Positions 15,921 to 24,457 of a stretch of 27,105 bases of DNA are shown in pieces. The position numbers and the translations under genes are program-made. The notes under the pieces were generated by a model. That model was given only the letters and a program-made list of their open reading frames with translations, had not been told where the DNA came from and did no database searches. This stretch comes from an uncultured Roseburia sp. (GTDB lineage: Bacteria; Bacillota; Clostridia; Lachnospirales; Lachnospiraceae): positions 1-27,105 of the forward strand of contig CAKRLC010000026.1 of NCBI GenBank assembly GCA_934358955.1, written 5' to 3'. The number at the start of each line of letters is the position of its first letter. Position 1 is the stretch's first letter.

Positions 15921-16475
15921 TTAATATAATACCTTCTGTAATAAAAATGGTGACAAATATCCTTCAAATGCACATCCCAACATCACACTAAGTCCAAGCA
16001 GCAATATACTCCACCCATCCTTTTGCAAGGAAAAGGGAGCTTTGTTATCTCTGCAGATCTCATAAGCTTTGCCATCTTCCATCCGAAGAGATGCAATCGC
16101 AATTGCTGCTCCATAAAACAACCAATGTGGCATCGTTGCTACCAAAAATATCACCAGACCATAAGCACCACGATCCGATACTGTCATTGATAGAAACATC
16201 CCTCCGAGAAAAAACAACAGCCATCGGCAGCCTCTTGCAATAACCTTCCCAGGAAAAACTTTTCCCAGCAAAAGAAAAAGAAGTAATTCTTTTGTGCGTT
16301 CCCGTAAAAGAAAAAGAAAGAAACGGTCACCCGGTTCATCCGAAAATACCAGTCCAGCCTGATCCCAGAAAGAAACTAATCCACAACGCTTCAAATAATC
16401 ATTCCCGACTACATACATCAGGCTTATCCCACAAAAAAAGGAAAGAATCCCTATATAATCCATCTTTTTTCTCAT
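15921..16475 (-). CDS. spoIIM: SpoIIM-like membrane protein of sporulation
   Basis: SpoIIM works with SpoIID and SpoIIP in septal wall remodelling and forespore engulfment. The 184-aa protein is strongly hydrophobic, with about five membrane segments (near 8-25, 60-75, 83-98, 104-130 and 153-175). It has FLLRERTKELLLFLLLG in the middle and EGYLSPFLL near the end, which fit the family. It is somewhat shorter than the B. subtilis protein (about 214 aa). The neighbours nudF and xerD match the B. subtilis arrangement, which supports the call more than the sequence alone. AGGAAGGG lies 12 bases before the ATG. Confidence 0.75.
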   Translation of the reverse strand: MRKKMDYIGILSFFCGISLMYVVGNDYLKRCGLVSFWDQAGLVFSDEPGDRFFLFLLRERTKELLLFLLLGKVFPGKVIARGCRWLLFFLGGMFLSMTVSDRGAYGLVIFLVATMPHWLFYGAAIAIASLRMEDGKAYEICRDNKAPFSLQKDGWSILLLGLSVMLGCAFEGYLSPFLLQKVLY

Positions 16476-16571
16476 TCACAAGCTTTTCCCTTCCTGTTTC
16501 TAAGATCAATCTATGCAGATGGTTCTAAATTCTTTCCTCTTTTTCCTGTAAAAAGTCTTTTTTCTTAAGAT

Positions 16572-17135
16572 CTATTCGCAGGAACTATTTCGTTTATTTT
16601 TGTATGCAAGCAACGCCGCAACTGTTTTTGAATCCTGCAGAGTCCCTGCATAAATCATATCGCACAGCTCATCAATATCATATGCGTAAACGTCAATCGC
16701 TTCTGCCTCATCAAGGTGCTGTTCCCCTTTTACCAGATCCTGTGCAAGATATACGTCAATGAATTCATCACAAAATGCAACGGTTGTTTTCAGAGAGATC
16801 AGGAAACTTAATTTTTCACTTTTATACCCGGTTTCTTCCTCCAGCTCTCTTGCCGCACATATCCTCGTATCTTCTGTCACACTGTCCCGCGCTCCTGCCG
16901 GAATCTCTAACGTCATACGGTTTAAGGCGTTTCTGTACTGTTTTACCATCAGAATTTTTCCATCATCCCTGACCGGAACAACTGCCGCTGCTCCTTTTCG
17001 ATGCGACACAAAATCCCATTCCTCTGTCTTTCCATCCGGTAGCTGCATCGTATCTTTATAAATATCAAGGATAGCACCCTTATATACAAGCTCTCTGCTT
17101 ACTCTTTCTGCATGTTCTTTTCTTTCTTTTTCCAT
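16572..17135 (-). CDS. nudF: Nudix hydrolase, ADP-ribose pyrophosphatase type
   Basis: This enzyme probably cleaves ADP-ribose to AMP and ribose 5-phosphate. The 187-aa protein has the ADPRase fold signature, with VVPVRDDGKILMVKQYRNA, then EIPAG and a Nudix box ending in AARELEEETGY. The Gly-to-first-Glu spacing in the box is one residue longer than the standard G-x5-E (GARDSVTE), while E-x7-RE and EE are normal. AAGGAG precedes the ATG. It is first in the run nudF-spoIIM-xerD. Upstream lies a remnant of the palindromic repeat family, so its promoter may be inside or near that remnant. Confidence 0.9.
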   Translation of the reverse strand: MEKERKEHAERVSRELVYKGAILDIYKDTMQLPDGKTEEWDFVSHRKGAAAVVPVRDDGKILMVKQYRNALNRMTLEIPAGARDSVTEDTRICAARELEEETGYKSEKLSFLISLKTTVAFCDEFIDVYLAQDLVKGEQHLDEAEAIDVYAYDIDELCDMIYAGTLQDSKTVAALLAYKNKRNSSCE

Positions 17136-17150
17136 TTTTATTTCTCCTTA

Positions 17151-17248
17151 AAAACCGCGTCTTCTCACTGCCTTTATTGTCAAATTGCACTATTTTTTTG
17201 TGTAATTTGACACCATAAATTAAATTGCAGACTTTTTGCCACCCGAAT
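17151..17248 (+). repeat. Internally deleted copy of the palindromic repeat element
   Basis: The left end resembles the full copies (CCTTTATTG, CAAATTGCAC). The right end keeps TTGTGTAATTTG, ATTAAATTGCAGACTTTTTG and CACCCGAAT. The central hairpin is reduced to about ten bases, leaving CAAATTGCAC facing TTGTGTAATTTG as a short hairpin. It lies between nudF and the rny terminator. This assignment is by eye. Confidence 0.6.
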
Positions 17249-17261
17249 CCTTACTAATTAA

Positions 17262-17305
17262 GAAAAGGGCTGAAAACAAGATTTCTCTTGTCTTCACACC
17301 CTCTT
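17262..17305 (-). terminator. Intrinsic terminator of rny
   Basis: On the minus strand a long stem (ACAAGA/TCTTGT at the tip with a GAAA loop, GAA/TTC and GGG/CCC lower down) is followed by TTTTCTT, just after the rny stop codon. Confidence 0.75.
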
Positions 17306-17319
17306 TAAACTCATTCTCC

Positions 17320-18870
17320 TTATTTTGCAAAATCAGTTACTCGTGATTCACGAATCACATTTACCTTGATCTGACCTGGATATTCCAACTCAGCTTCAAT
17401 CTGCTTTGCAATATCGCGAGCAAGTAATACCATATCGGCATCATTAATTTGCTCTGGAACAACCATAATTCGAATCTCTCTACCTGCCTGAATGGCAAAT
17501 GATTTTTCTACTCCCTTAAATCCGTTTGAAATGTCTTCTAACTGTTTTAATCTGTTTGTATATGTGTCGAGTGTCTCTCTTCTTGCACCTGGTCTGGCTG
17601 CGCTGATCGTATCAGCTGCCTGAACAATACATGCAATCAATGACTGTGGTTCCACATCTCCATGATGTGCCTCTACTGCATTGATAATAATCGGAGATTC
17701 TTTGTACTTTCTACATAAATCAACACCGATCTGAATATGAGAACCTTCCATATCATGATCCACAGATTTGCCGATATCATGTAATAAACCTGCACGTTTT
17801 GCAGTTCTTACATCAACACCGATCTCTGCTGCAAGCAAACCGGAAAGCTGTGCAACTTCGATGGAATGTTTCAATGCGTTCTGTCCATAACTTGTTCTGA
17901 ACTTCATTCTTCCAAGTAAACGTACTAATTCCGGATGGATTCCATGTACACCTACTTCTAAAGTCGCTGCTTCACCCTCTTCACGGATCATGGTCTCAAC
18001 TTCTTTCTGAGCTTTCTCGACCATTTCTTCAATTCTAGCTGGATGAATACGTCCATCTACAATTAACTTTTCCAAAGCAATGCGGGCAACTTCTCTTCGG
18101 ATTGGATCAAATCCAGATAAGATGACTGCTTCCGGTGTATCATCGATGATCAGATCCACACCTGTCATTGTCTCCAATGTACGGATGTTACGTCCTTCCC
18201 TACCGATAATTCTACCCTTCATCTCATCATTTGGAAGCTGTACAACGGAAATGGTTGTCTCTGCAACATGATCAGCAGCACATTTCTGAATGGCTGTTAC
18301 GACATATTCCTTTGCTTTCTTGTCTGCTTCCTCTTTTGCCCGGGTTTCCATTTCTTTGATCATTTTTGCAGTATCATGCTTGACATCTTCTTCGACGGTT
18401 TTTAAGAGGTATTCCTTTGCCTGTTCGGAGGTTAATCCAGAGATTCTTTCAAGTTCCTGTAAACGCTCTTCATTGAGCTTTGCGATCTGAGCTTTCTGTT
18501 TGTTGATCTCTTCTTCTTTTGCTGCAAAACCTGCCTCGCGCCGTTCGATAGATTCCAACTTTTTATCAAGGTTTTCTTCTTTCTGTACGACTCTGCGTTC
18601 GCTGCGCTGAATCTCTGCTCTGCGTTCCTTCACTTCTTTATCAAGATCGTTCTTCACCCGGATAGATTCTTCCTTGGCTTCGAGCATTGCTTCACGCTTC
18701 TTGGTCTCTGCGGCCTTCACTGCTTCATCAATAATCTCACGTGCTTTTTCTTCTGCATTCCCAATCTTTGCGTTCGCCACATTCTTGTGGTATGCAGTCG
18801 TAATAAAATACGTCAGCACTGCAGTGACGGCTAAAGTAATCACAACAGCAATCACTATCTGCATCATCAC
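17320..18870 (-). CDS. rny: Ribonuclease Y
   Basis: RNase Y is the membrane-anchored endoribonuclease that starts mRNA decay in many Firmicutes. The 516-aa protein has an N-terminal membrane helix (about 3-25) and a long charged coiled coil (about 30-200). A KH RNA-binding domain follows with [12 protein letters not shown] (219-230), then an HD domain with His364-Asp365 in [12 protein letters not shown] and a conserved C-terminal domain. The frame opens GTG-ATG-ATG. AGGAGG lies seven bases before the GTG and ten before the first ATG (18867), so either is possible. The SD core AGGAG can pair with CTCCT just after it. Confidence 0.97.
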   Translation of the reverse strand: MMMQIVIAVVITLAVTAVLTYFITTAYHKNVANAKIGNAEEKAREIIDEAVKAAETKKREAMLEAKEESIRVKNDLDKEVKERRAEIQRSERRVVQKEENLDKKLESIERREAGFAAKEEEINKQKAQIAKLNEERLQELERISGLTSEQAKEYLLKTVEEDVKHDTAKMIKEMETRAKEEADKKAKEYVVTAIQKCAADHVAETTISVVQLPNDEMKGRIIGREGRNIRTLETMTGVDLIIDDTPEAVILSGFDPIRREVARIALEKLIVDGRIHPARIEEMVEKAQKEVETMIREEGEAATLEVGVHGIHPELVRLLGRMKFRTSYGQNALKHSIEVAQLSGLLAAEIGVDVRTAKRAGLLHDIGKSVDHDMEGSHIQIGVDLCRKYKESPIIINAVEAHHGDVEPQSLIACIVQAADTISAARPGARRETLDTYTNRLKQLEDISNGFKGVEKSFAIQAGREIRIMVVPEQINDADMVLLARDIAKQIEAELEYPGQIKVNVIRESRVTDFAK

Positions 18871-18887
18871 AGGAGCACCTCCTTTAT
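18871..18887 (-). promoter_or_regulatory. Self-complementary ribosome site of rny
   Basis: AGGAG and CTCCT are separated by only GTG, so the Shine-Dalgarno sequence could form a 5-bp hairpin just upstream of the start codon. This could limit translation or be opened by a factor. It is inference from sequence only. Confidence 0.35.
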
Positions 18888-19015
18888 GAAATTTTCATTG
18901 TACATATAACATATAAGGTGTATCGTATCTGCTTATTAACAAAAAGCATGTATGGCATACTCTCTATTTTCCAGTTACAATATCGCAATTCTCTGTCATA
19001 ATTAACAACAGATTA

Positions 19016-19044
19016 ATTTTATTCTATTTTCATAGTTATGTCAA
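19016..19044 (-). promoter_or_regulatory. Promoter of rny
   Basis: On the minus strand TTGACA (19039-19044) and TAAAAT (19016-19021) are 17 bp apart, giving a leader of about 140 nt. I see no riboswitch in that leader. Confidence 0.8.
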
Positions 19045-19078
19045 GTAATTACTGTTCAATGTGCATAATATTGAATAG

Positions 19079-19107
19079 GTAAAAAAAAAGAATACAACAT
19101 ATTGTAC
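19079..19107 (-). terminator. Terminator of recA-recX
   Basis: On the minus strand TACAA-TATG-TTGTA forms a short stem followed by a T-rich run of about 11 bases, 27 bp beyond the recX stop. Confidence 0.6.
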
Positions 19108-19133
19108 AAAGAACTTTCTTGCAAAAGCTATCT

Positions 19134-19745
19134 TTATCTGTCTTTTGACTGCATGGCTTTTAAAATATCCCTGCTCTGGAATCCTCTCCGCAAAAGGAAC
19201 TGGTATTGCTTTCTCTTCTCATTCTCCTCCGCAGCTTCGAATGTGTAATGTCGTTTTCTGAGCAATTCCATGATCTTCTTGATGTCATCTGAAAAATATT
19301 CCTCTTCCAATGCTGTCTCGATCAGATCGCGTTCCACCCCTTTTGCTGCCAGATCCATGCAAAGCCGCTGCCTGCTCTTCTTCTCCTGTCTGTAGCGGAT
19401 ATAAATGCAGGCATAGCGGTAGTCATCCAGATAATGATACCCCTTCACATATGCAATCGCATCTTCTATGCAATGTTCCGGATAGCCTCCCTGCCTGAGC
19501 TTCTCCCGAAGCTGTTTTTCCGTACGGTCCTGTCTTTCCAGTAGATGCAGGGCGCGCTTCTTTGCCCTTTTTCCAAGGATCTCATGAAAAATCACGTCCT
19601 GCATCTCTTCTGTAACAAAGCCGTTTTCCTCGATACCAAGCTTTCTTATCTCGCCCTTATATAAAATAAACTCTGTACCATCTTCCAGGCAGACTCTGCT
19701 TTTTCCTTTTTCAAGTGCTGTAATATGAGCCACCTGTAAATCCAT
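19134..19745 (-). CDS. recX: Regulatory protein RecX
   Basis: RecX binds RecA filaments and modulates their growth and activity. The 203-aa protein has the all-helical three-repeat architecture of the family: KRALHLLERQDRTEKQLREKL (about 61-83), YHYLDDYRYACIYIRYR and the basic KKSRQRL, then ALEEEYFSDD and a final repeat ending in QFLLRRGFQSRDILKAM. It starts three bases after the recA stop on the same strand, so it is co-transcribed with recA under the SOS box and ends at the terminator at 19079-19107. Confidence 0.93.
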   Translation of the reverse strand: MDLQVAHITALEKGKSRVCLEDGTEFILYKGEIRKLGIEENGFVTEEMQDVIFHEILGKRAKKRALHLLERQDRTEKQLREKLRQGGYPEHCIEDAIAYVKGYHYLDDYRYACIYIRYRQEKKSRQRLCMDLAAKGVERDLIETALEEEYFSDDIKKIMELLRKRHYTFEAAEENEKRKQYQFLLRRGFQSRDILKAMQSKDR

Positions 19746-19748
19746 CTC

Positions 19749-20801
19749 TTATTCCTCTGCTTCGTCCGTTTTTGCTGCCGGTGTCTCTGCATCTTCTTCT
19801 GCGGTTCCGTCAAGCTGGAATTTTTCTCTTACTTTTGCTTCGATCTCTTCACATACCAGTGGATTCTCACGCAGATAATTCTTGGCATTCTCACGTCCCT
19901 GTCCAATCTTATCTCCATTATATGCATACCAGGCACCTGATTTTACAACGATTCCGCAATCCGCTGCCAGATCAAGAATATCGCCTTCTTTGGAAATTCC
20001 CTTTCCAAACATAATATCAAACTCTGCCTCTCTGAATGGAGGTGCAACCTTATTCTTCACGATCTTCACGCGGGTACGGTTACCAACAACCTCTCCTGCC
20101 TGCTTTAATGATTCAATTCTGCGGACATCCATTCTGACCGAAGAGTAGAACTTTAAGGCACGTCCACCTGTTGTTGTCTCCGGATTTCCAAACATAACAC
20201 CAACCTTCTCACGCAGCTGGTTGATAAAGATAACAATACAGTTCGACTTGCTGATAACAGCAGTCAGCTTACGCAGTGCCTGGCTCATCAGACGCGCCTG
20301 AAGGCCAACATGAGAATCACCCATATCTCCATCAATCTCTGCCTTCGGTACAAGTGCCGCAACAGAGTCCACGATCACAATGTCCACTGCTCCGGAACGC
20401 ACCATCGTCTCTGTGATCTCAAGGGCCTGTTCTCCACAGTCTGGCTGTGAAATATATAATTCATCAATATTGACTCCGATATTCTTCGCATAAGCCGGGT
20501 CCAACGCATGCTCTGCATCAATAAAGCCCGCTATACCGCCTCTCTTCTGTACTTCTGCAACTGCATGCAGTGCTACCGTCGTCTTACCACTGGACTCCGG
20601 TCCGTAAATCTCGATAATCCTTCCCTTCGGAAGTCCACCAAGTCCTAATGCTATATCAAGGCTTAAAGAGCCGGTCGGGATCGTCTCCACGTTCATATGT
20701 GCGCTGTTATCTCCCAGCTTCATGATCGATCCCTTACCATACTGCTTCTCAATCTGTGAAATAGCAGCGTCCAATGCCTTTAATTTATCTTCTCTTGCCA
20801 T
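19749..20801 (-). CDS. recA: Recombinase RecA
   Basis: RecA forms filaments on single-stranded DNA, carries out strand exchange and triggers LexA self-cleavage. The 350-aa protein is full length with Walker A GPESSGKT (67-74), Walker [15 protein letters not shown], the L1 and L2 DNA-binding loops ([12 protein letters not shown] and [10 protein letters not shown]), the interface motif INQLREKVG, and an acidic C-terminal tail ([16 protein letters not shown]). GGAGGAG precedes the ATG. It has its own promoter with a LexA site just downstream of the predicted start and is followed by recX. Confidence 0.99.
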   Translation of the reverse strand: MAREDKLKALDAAISQIEKQYGKGSIMKLGDNSAHMNVETIPTGSLSLDIALGLGGLPKGRIIEIYGPESSGKTTVALHAVAEVQKRGGIAGFIDAEHALDPAYAKNIGVNIDELYISQPDCGEQALEITETMVRSGAVDIVIVDSVAALVPKAEIDGDMGDSHVGLQARLMSQALRKLTAVISKSNCIVIFINQLREKVGVMFGNPETTTGGRALKFYSSVRMDVRRIESLKQAGEVVGNRTRVKIVKNKVAPPFREAEFDIMFGKGISKEGDILDLAADCGIVVKSGAWYAYNGDKIGQGRENAKNYLRENPLVCEEIEAKVREKFQLDGTAEEDAETPAAKTDEAEE

Positions 20802-20816
20802 ATTATCTCCTCCACG

Positions 20817-20830
20817 CGAACTTATGTTCG
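20817..20830. promoter_or_regulatory. LexA (SOS) box of recA
   Basis: CGAACTTATGTTCG is a perfect match to the Gram-positive LexA consensus CGAAC-N4-GTTCG. It lies about 6 to 19 bp downstream of the predicted transcription start and ends 15 bp before the start codon. Confidence 0.9.
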
Positions 20831-20842
20831 TTTTCTGTTCTT

Positions 20843-20871
20843 ATAGTATTATAAATTGAACTAAATGTCAA
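20843..20871 (-). promoter_or_regulatory. Promoter of recA-recX
   Basis: On the minus strand TTGACA (20866-20871) and TACTAT (20843-20848) are 17 bp apart. The region 20872-21053 beyond it holds nothing else I can support. Confidence 0.75.
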
Positions 20872-21053
20872 CTTAAATGTTTCTCTTCTATTGTTCTTCT
20901 TTGGAAAACCGGCTGAACTGCCTGTAACAATTAAAAATGCCAATTGAAATGATATCGCAGCACAAAAACAGATTGTGTGCCTTCTCATACCATAGCACAC
21001 TCTCTTCTTCTGCACAAGGTCTTTTCCCAATTTGCTTCTATTACGGTCTGCAC

Positions 21054-21105
21054 AAAAAAACAAGGCCAGGCAACAGGATCTGTAAAAATCCCATTGCCCG
21101 GCCCA
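21054..21105 (-). terminator. Intrinsic terminator after trx
   Basis: On the minus strand GGCCGGGCAA pairs with TTGCCTGGCC (one G-U), with an inner stem GGAT/GATCC, followed by TTG and seven T. It ends the prfC-trx unit 24 bp after the trx stop. Confidence 0.85.
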
Positions 21106-21128
21106 GCCCATCATACAAAGCCAAATTT

Positions 21129-21452
21129 CTATTCAAGATATGGCTTTAACATTTCCATGATCGCATTCTCGCCCTGTACTCCAACGGCTCTCGTCTGGAA
21201 TAATCCTAAATTCATGACAACCAGTGTCGGAATACTCATAATCTGATATTTTAAAGCCAGTCCGGCTTCTTCATCTACATTCACTTTACCAAACTTCACC
21301 TTGCCATCAAGCTTTTCTGCCAGCTCTTCGATCACCGGTGACTGCATTCTGCATGGTCCGCACCATTCAGCCCAGAAGTCAAGTACAACCGGGATCTTGC
21401 ATCCTAACACTTCATCATCAAAGTTACTGTTTGTAATTGTTACAACTGCCAT
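21129..21452 (-). CDS. trxA: Thioredoxin
   Basis: Thioredoxin reduces protein disulfides in the cytosol using thioredoxin reductase. The 107-aa protein is standard length, with the active site WCGPC (Cys31 and Cys34), the buried Asp25 region in VVLDFWAEW and the cis-proline loop SIPTLVVMN (MSIPT). AGGAGG precedes the ATG. It lies 20 bp after prfC on the same strand and shares its terminator, so the two are probably one transcript. No thioredoxin reductase gene is nearby. Confidence 0.96.
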   Translation of the reverse strand: MAVVTITNSNFDDEVLGCKIPVVLDFWAEWCGPCRMQSPVIEELAEKLDGKVKFGKVNVDEEAGLALKYQIMSIPTLVVMNLGLFQTRAVGVQGENAIMEMLKPYLE

Positions 21453-21472
21453 ATTTTTATCCTCCTGTTTTT

Positions 21473-23065
21473 TTATTCGCGTCCAAACTCAGACAATCTC
21501 AATCCCTCGTTGCGGTCAAGCACCATGCCGACACTCCAGGAATTTACAAATAATAACAACGGACGGCCCTTCAGATCCTGGATCTTCTTCATATCAGAAG
21601 TTCCAACGATCTTATCCATATTAATCTCTTCGTTTTCGATCCAGCGGATATGCTCATATGGAAGCTTGTCCATTCTGATCTCAACGTTATATTCATTCTC
21701 CAGACGGTATTTTAAGACATCAAACTGCAACACACCTACAACACCAACAATCACTTCTTCCATACCCATATTGTATTCCTGGAAAATCTGGATCGCACCT
21801 TCCTGTGCGATCTGCTGCATACCCTTCATAAACTGTTTTCGTTTCATGGTATCTACCTGACGTACTCTTGCAAAATGCTCCGGAGCAAACGTCGGGATTC
21901 CTTCAAACTGGAACAGCTGCTTTGACGTAGTCAGCGTATCTCCGATTGAGAAAATACCCGGATCAAATACACCAATGATATCACCTGCATATGCTTCATC
22001 TACAATATGACGTTCCTGTGCCATCATCTGCTGTGGCTGTGAAAGCTTTATCTTTTTATTGCCACCCTGAATATGTGTTACTTCCATGCCAGCTTCAAAC
22101 TTTCCGGAACAGATTCGCATAAATGCGATTCGGTCACGATGCGCTTTGTTCATATTTGCCTGGATTTTAAATACAAATGCAGAAAAATCTTCCCGGAACG
22201 GATCGATCATACCAACATCTGCCTTTCTTGGCAGCGGAGAAGTTGTCATCTGCAGGAAATGCTGTAAAAATGTCTCTATACCAAAGTTTGTAAGCGCTGA
22301 ACCGAAAAATACCGGTGAAAGCTCACCCTTTGATACAAGCTCCATATCAAATTCCGCACTTGCCCCGTCTAACAGCTCGATCTCTTCTAAAAGCTTTTCC
22401 TTTGCAGCTTCCCCGATCTCCTGAACCAATGCCGGGTCATCGATATGAATGTGTCTTTCTGTTCCTTCTTTCGTACCTTTGAGTGTGTCTGCAAATGTTG
22501 TGACCTCTTTTGTATTCCGGTCATAAACACCCTTAAATTCTTTTCCAGAACCAATCGGCCAGTTGATCGGGCAGGTCGCAATACCAAGCTCTTTTTCGAT
22601 CTCGTCTAACAGATCAAAGGTATCATTTGCATCACGGTCCATTTTATTAATAAAAGTAAAAATAGGGATATGACGCATGACACATACCTTAAACAGCTTT
22701 CTCGTCTGTGCCTCGACACCCTTTGATCCATCAATGACCATGACTGCAGAATCTGCTGCCATCAGTGTACGGTAAGTATCTTCCGAGAAATCCTGATGTC
22801 CCGGTGTATCCAAAATATTAATGCAATATCCTCCATAATTAAACTGTAATACAGAAGAAGTTACAGAAATACCTCTTTCTTTCTCGATCTCCATCCAGTC
22901 AGATACTGCATGACGCGCAGTTGCTTTTCCTTTTACAGAACCGGCAAGATTGATCGCACCGCCGTATAATAAAAACTTCTCTGTCAGTGTTGTCTTTCCG
23001 GCATCCGGATGGGAAATGATCGCAAATGTCCGTCTTTTTTCTATTTCTTTTCTTAAATCAGCCAA
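21473..23065 (-). CDS. prfC: Peptide chain release factor 3
   Basis: RF3 is a GTPase that recycles RF1 and RF2 from the ribosome after termination. The 530-aa protein has a translational GTPase domain with P loop HPDAGKTT (19-26), switch II DTPGHQDFSEDTYR and FINKMDRD (G4), then domain II and the RF3-specific C-terminal domain with GVVGVLQFDVL. The start codon is TTG, with GGAGG seven bases upstream; no better ATG matches the family N terminus. It heads the prfC-trx unit. A weak promoter may lie between 23070 and 23130, but no hexamer pair is convincing. Confidence 0.97.
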   Translation of the reverse strand: MADLRKEIEKRRTFAIISHPDAGKTTLTEKFLLYGGAINLAGSVKGKATARHAVSDWMEIEKERGISVTSSVLQFNYGGYCINILDTPGHQDFSEDTYRTLMAADSAVMVIDGSKGVEAQTRKLFKVCVMRHIPIFTFINKMDRDANDTFDLLDEIEKELGIATCPINWPIGSGKEFKGVYDRNTKEVTTFADTLKGTKEGTERHIHIDDPALVQEIGEAAKEKLLEEIELLDGASAEFDMELVSKGELSPVFFGSALTNFGIETFLQHFLQMTTSPLPRKADVGMIDPFREDFSAFVFKIQANMNKAHRDRIAFMRICSGKFEAGMEVTHIQGGNKKIKLSQPQQMMAQERHIVDEAYAGDIIGVFDPGIFSIGDTLTTSKQLFQFEGIPTFAPEHFARVRQVDTMKRKQFMKGMQQIAQEGAIQIFQEYNMGMEEVIVGVVGVLQFDVLKYRLENEYNVEIRMDKLPYEHIRWIENEEINMDKIVGTSDMKKIQDLKGRPLLLFVNSWSVGMVLDRNEGLRLSEFGRE

Positions 23066-23143
23066 AATAAATCCTCCAAACTATTCTTAACCTTATTAAG
23101 GATATAACGTTCATTCAAGAAAAGCAAGTAATTTTTTCTCCTG

Positions 23144-23794
23144 TTATGGTTCGTTTCCGGTATCTGTCTCTCCGACGACGATCGGTGTGATAATAATATT
23201 TTCTGCTGCAATATTGGTTTTTCTTTTTACAATGTCCTCAACCTGGGCTCTTTTGGCATCTGTCACCTCTCCCATATTTAGGACCACATCACATTTTTCA
23301 TCTGTGATACTCACGACCACATCCGTAAAGCCCTTTGCCTCTAATAGCATTTCTGCCGCATTTTCCCGTTCCGCAATATCCGTCATTGCGATCATTTTAT
23401 TGACTGCATCCTGTTTCAATTCATCCGAAACTGCTGCATTATTTACGATCTCCAGCAACGTTTCTTTATTTTTTGACCGGATCTGCTCCCGGTTTAATTT
23501 CATCTCGGACGCATAATCAATATTTGACACCGGCGCACTTGTAAGCACTGCCTCCCCCGGATTTGTTTCGGTGTCCGGTTCCTCTGCCGTAAAAATGTCC
23601 CCTGTTATCGTTTCTTCATCTGAAATCTCATATTCGAGATCCGCATCATCCCCCTTTGCGGTGTCTGCCCCTGTCTCGGCCGCCAGCTGGCTGTCATCCA
23701 TATTCTGGTTCATATAGCTGAAATAGCCTGCAACTGCGATCATCAATGCCAGCGCTGTAATGACCAGCTGATTTTTCCGAAAAATTTTCTTCAT
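23144..23794 (-). CDS. spoIIIAH: Stage III sporulation protein AH
   Basis: SpoIIIAH is the mother-cell membrane protein whose outer domain binds SpoIIQ from the forespore and forms a ring of the feeding-tube channel. The 216-aa protein has one N-terminal membrane helix (about 9-27), an acidic low-complexity linker (about 35-85) and a C-terminal YscJ/FliF-like domain with SMLLEAKGFTDVVVSI-type sequence (EMLLEAKGFTDVVVSITDE) near 145-165. It starts one base after spoIIIAG, with GGGAGGAG upstream, and is the last gene of the operon. Similarity to B. subtilis lies mainly in the C-terminal ring domain. Confidence 0.92.
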   Translation of the reverse strand: MKKIFRKNQLVITALALMIAVAGYFSYMNQNMDDSQLAAETGADTAKGDDADLEYEISDEETITGDIFTAEEPDTETNPGEAVLTSAPVSNIDYASEMKLNREQIRSKNKETLLEIVNNAAVSDELKQDAVNKMIAMTDIAERENAAEMLLEAKGFTDVVVSITDEKCDVVLNMGEVTDAKRAQVEDIVKRKTNIAAENIIITPIVVGETDTGNEP

Positions 23795-23795
23795 G

Positions 23796-24416
23796 CTACT
23801 CCTCCCTGGAACTCATCTTAACTACTTTTATTTTATGTGCTTCCACCTTAAATAATGCCATAACTGTTCCCGAAATTTCAGAAACAACCGTTGGATTTCC
23901 ACCGCCCTCCGCAACAACAAGCACTCCTTCTACCGATGGCAGCAATTCCTTTTGTACATACGGTACTTTTTCATTTCCGCTTTCCTTATATATCGTTGCC
24001 TGTTCCATGTCCGCCTCTTTTGTAACCCTGCTTCCTCCTGCAGTGTCTGCTTCCGTTACTTCCTGCTGCTGTTCTTTCCGGTCCTTTTCAACCACGTTTT
24101 CTCCGGAGTCCGATAATGTGATCATAACCTTTACTCTGCCAACCCCATCTGCTTCTGTCAGGATCTCTTCCAACCGTTTCTCTAAATATTCTGCATAAGC
24201 AGTCTCTTTGTCTTTCTTTTCCACGCTTTTTATTTCTGATCCTTCGTTTGTCTCTTTCTCCAGAAAGAAAGACTCCGAACGTTTTCCGGTGTCAGATGAG
24301 GAAGGCATTGCAATGATCAGGATCAGAACTCCGGTCAATGCAATTGCGATCCAGTCTGTCTTTTTTAAATTTCTCCATTTCTTATCTTTTAAAATTTCCC
24401 GGATTTTTTCTGACAT
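23796..24416 (-). CDS. spoIIIAG: Stage III sporulation protein AG
   Basis: SpoIIIAG forms the large outer ring of the SpoIIIA-SpoIIQ channel between mother cell and forespore. The protein (206 aa from the chosen start) has a short basic cytoplasmic part, one membrane helix (about 21-38) and an extracytoplasmic domain with YLEKRLEEILTEADGVGRVKVMITL and VEGVLVVAEGGGNPTV, both characteristic of the family. A GTG 18 bases upstream is in frame, but AGGGGAG lies five bases before the ATG at 24416, so that start is preferred. It sits between spoIIIAF and spoIIIAH. Confidence 0.93.
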   Translation of the reverse strand: MSEKIREILKDKKWRNLKKTDWIAIALTGVLILIIAMPSSSDTGKRSESFFLEKETNEGSEIKSVEKKDKETAYAEYLEKRLEEILTEADGVGRVKVMITLSDSGENVVEKDRKEQQQEVTEADTAGGSRVTKEADMEQATIYKESGNEKVPYVQKELLPSVEGVLVVAEGGGNPTVVSEISGTVMALFKVEAHKIKVVKMSSREE

Positions 24417-24457
24417 GCGTTCTCCCCTTTTCACCGCACATAATTTTTCAGTTCAGA

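Noticed and set aside
20803..21114. A 103-codon minus-strand frame just upstream of recA
   Set aside because: It covers the recA promoter and LexA box and part of the trx terminator, has no ribosome site and no family resemblance; it is chance open frame.
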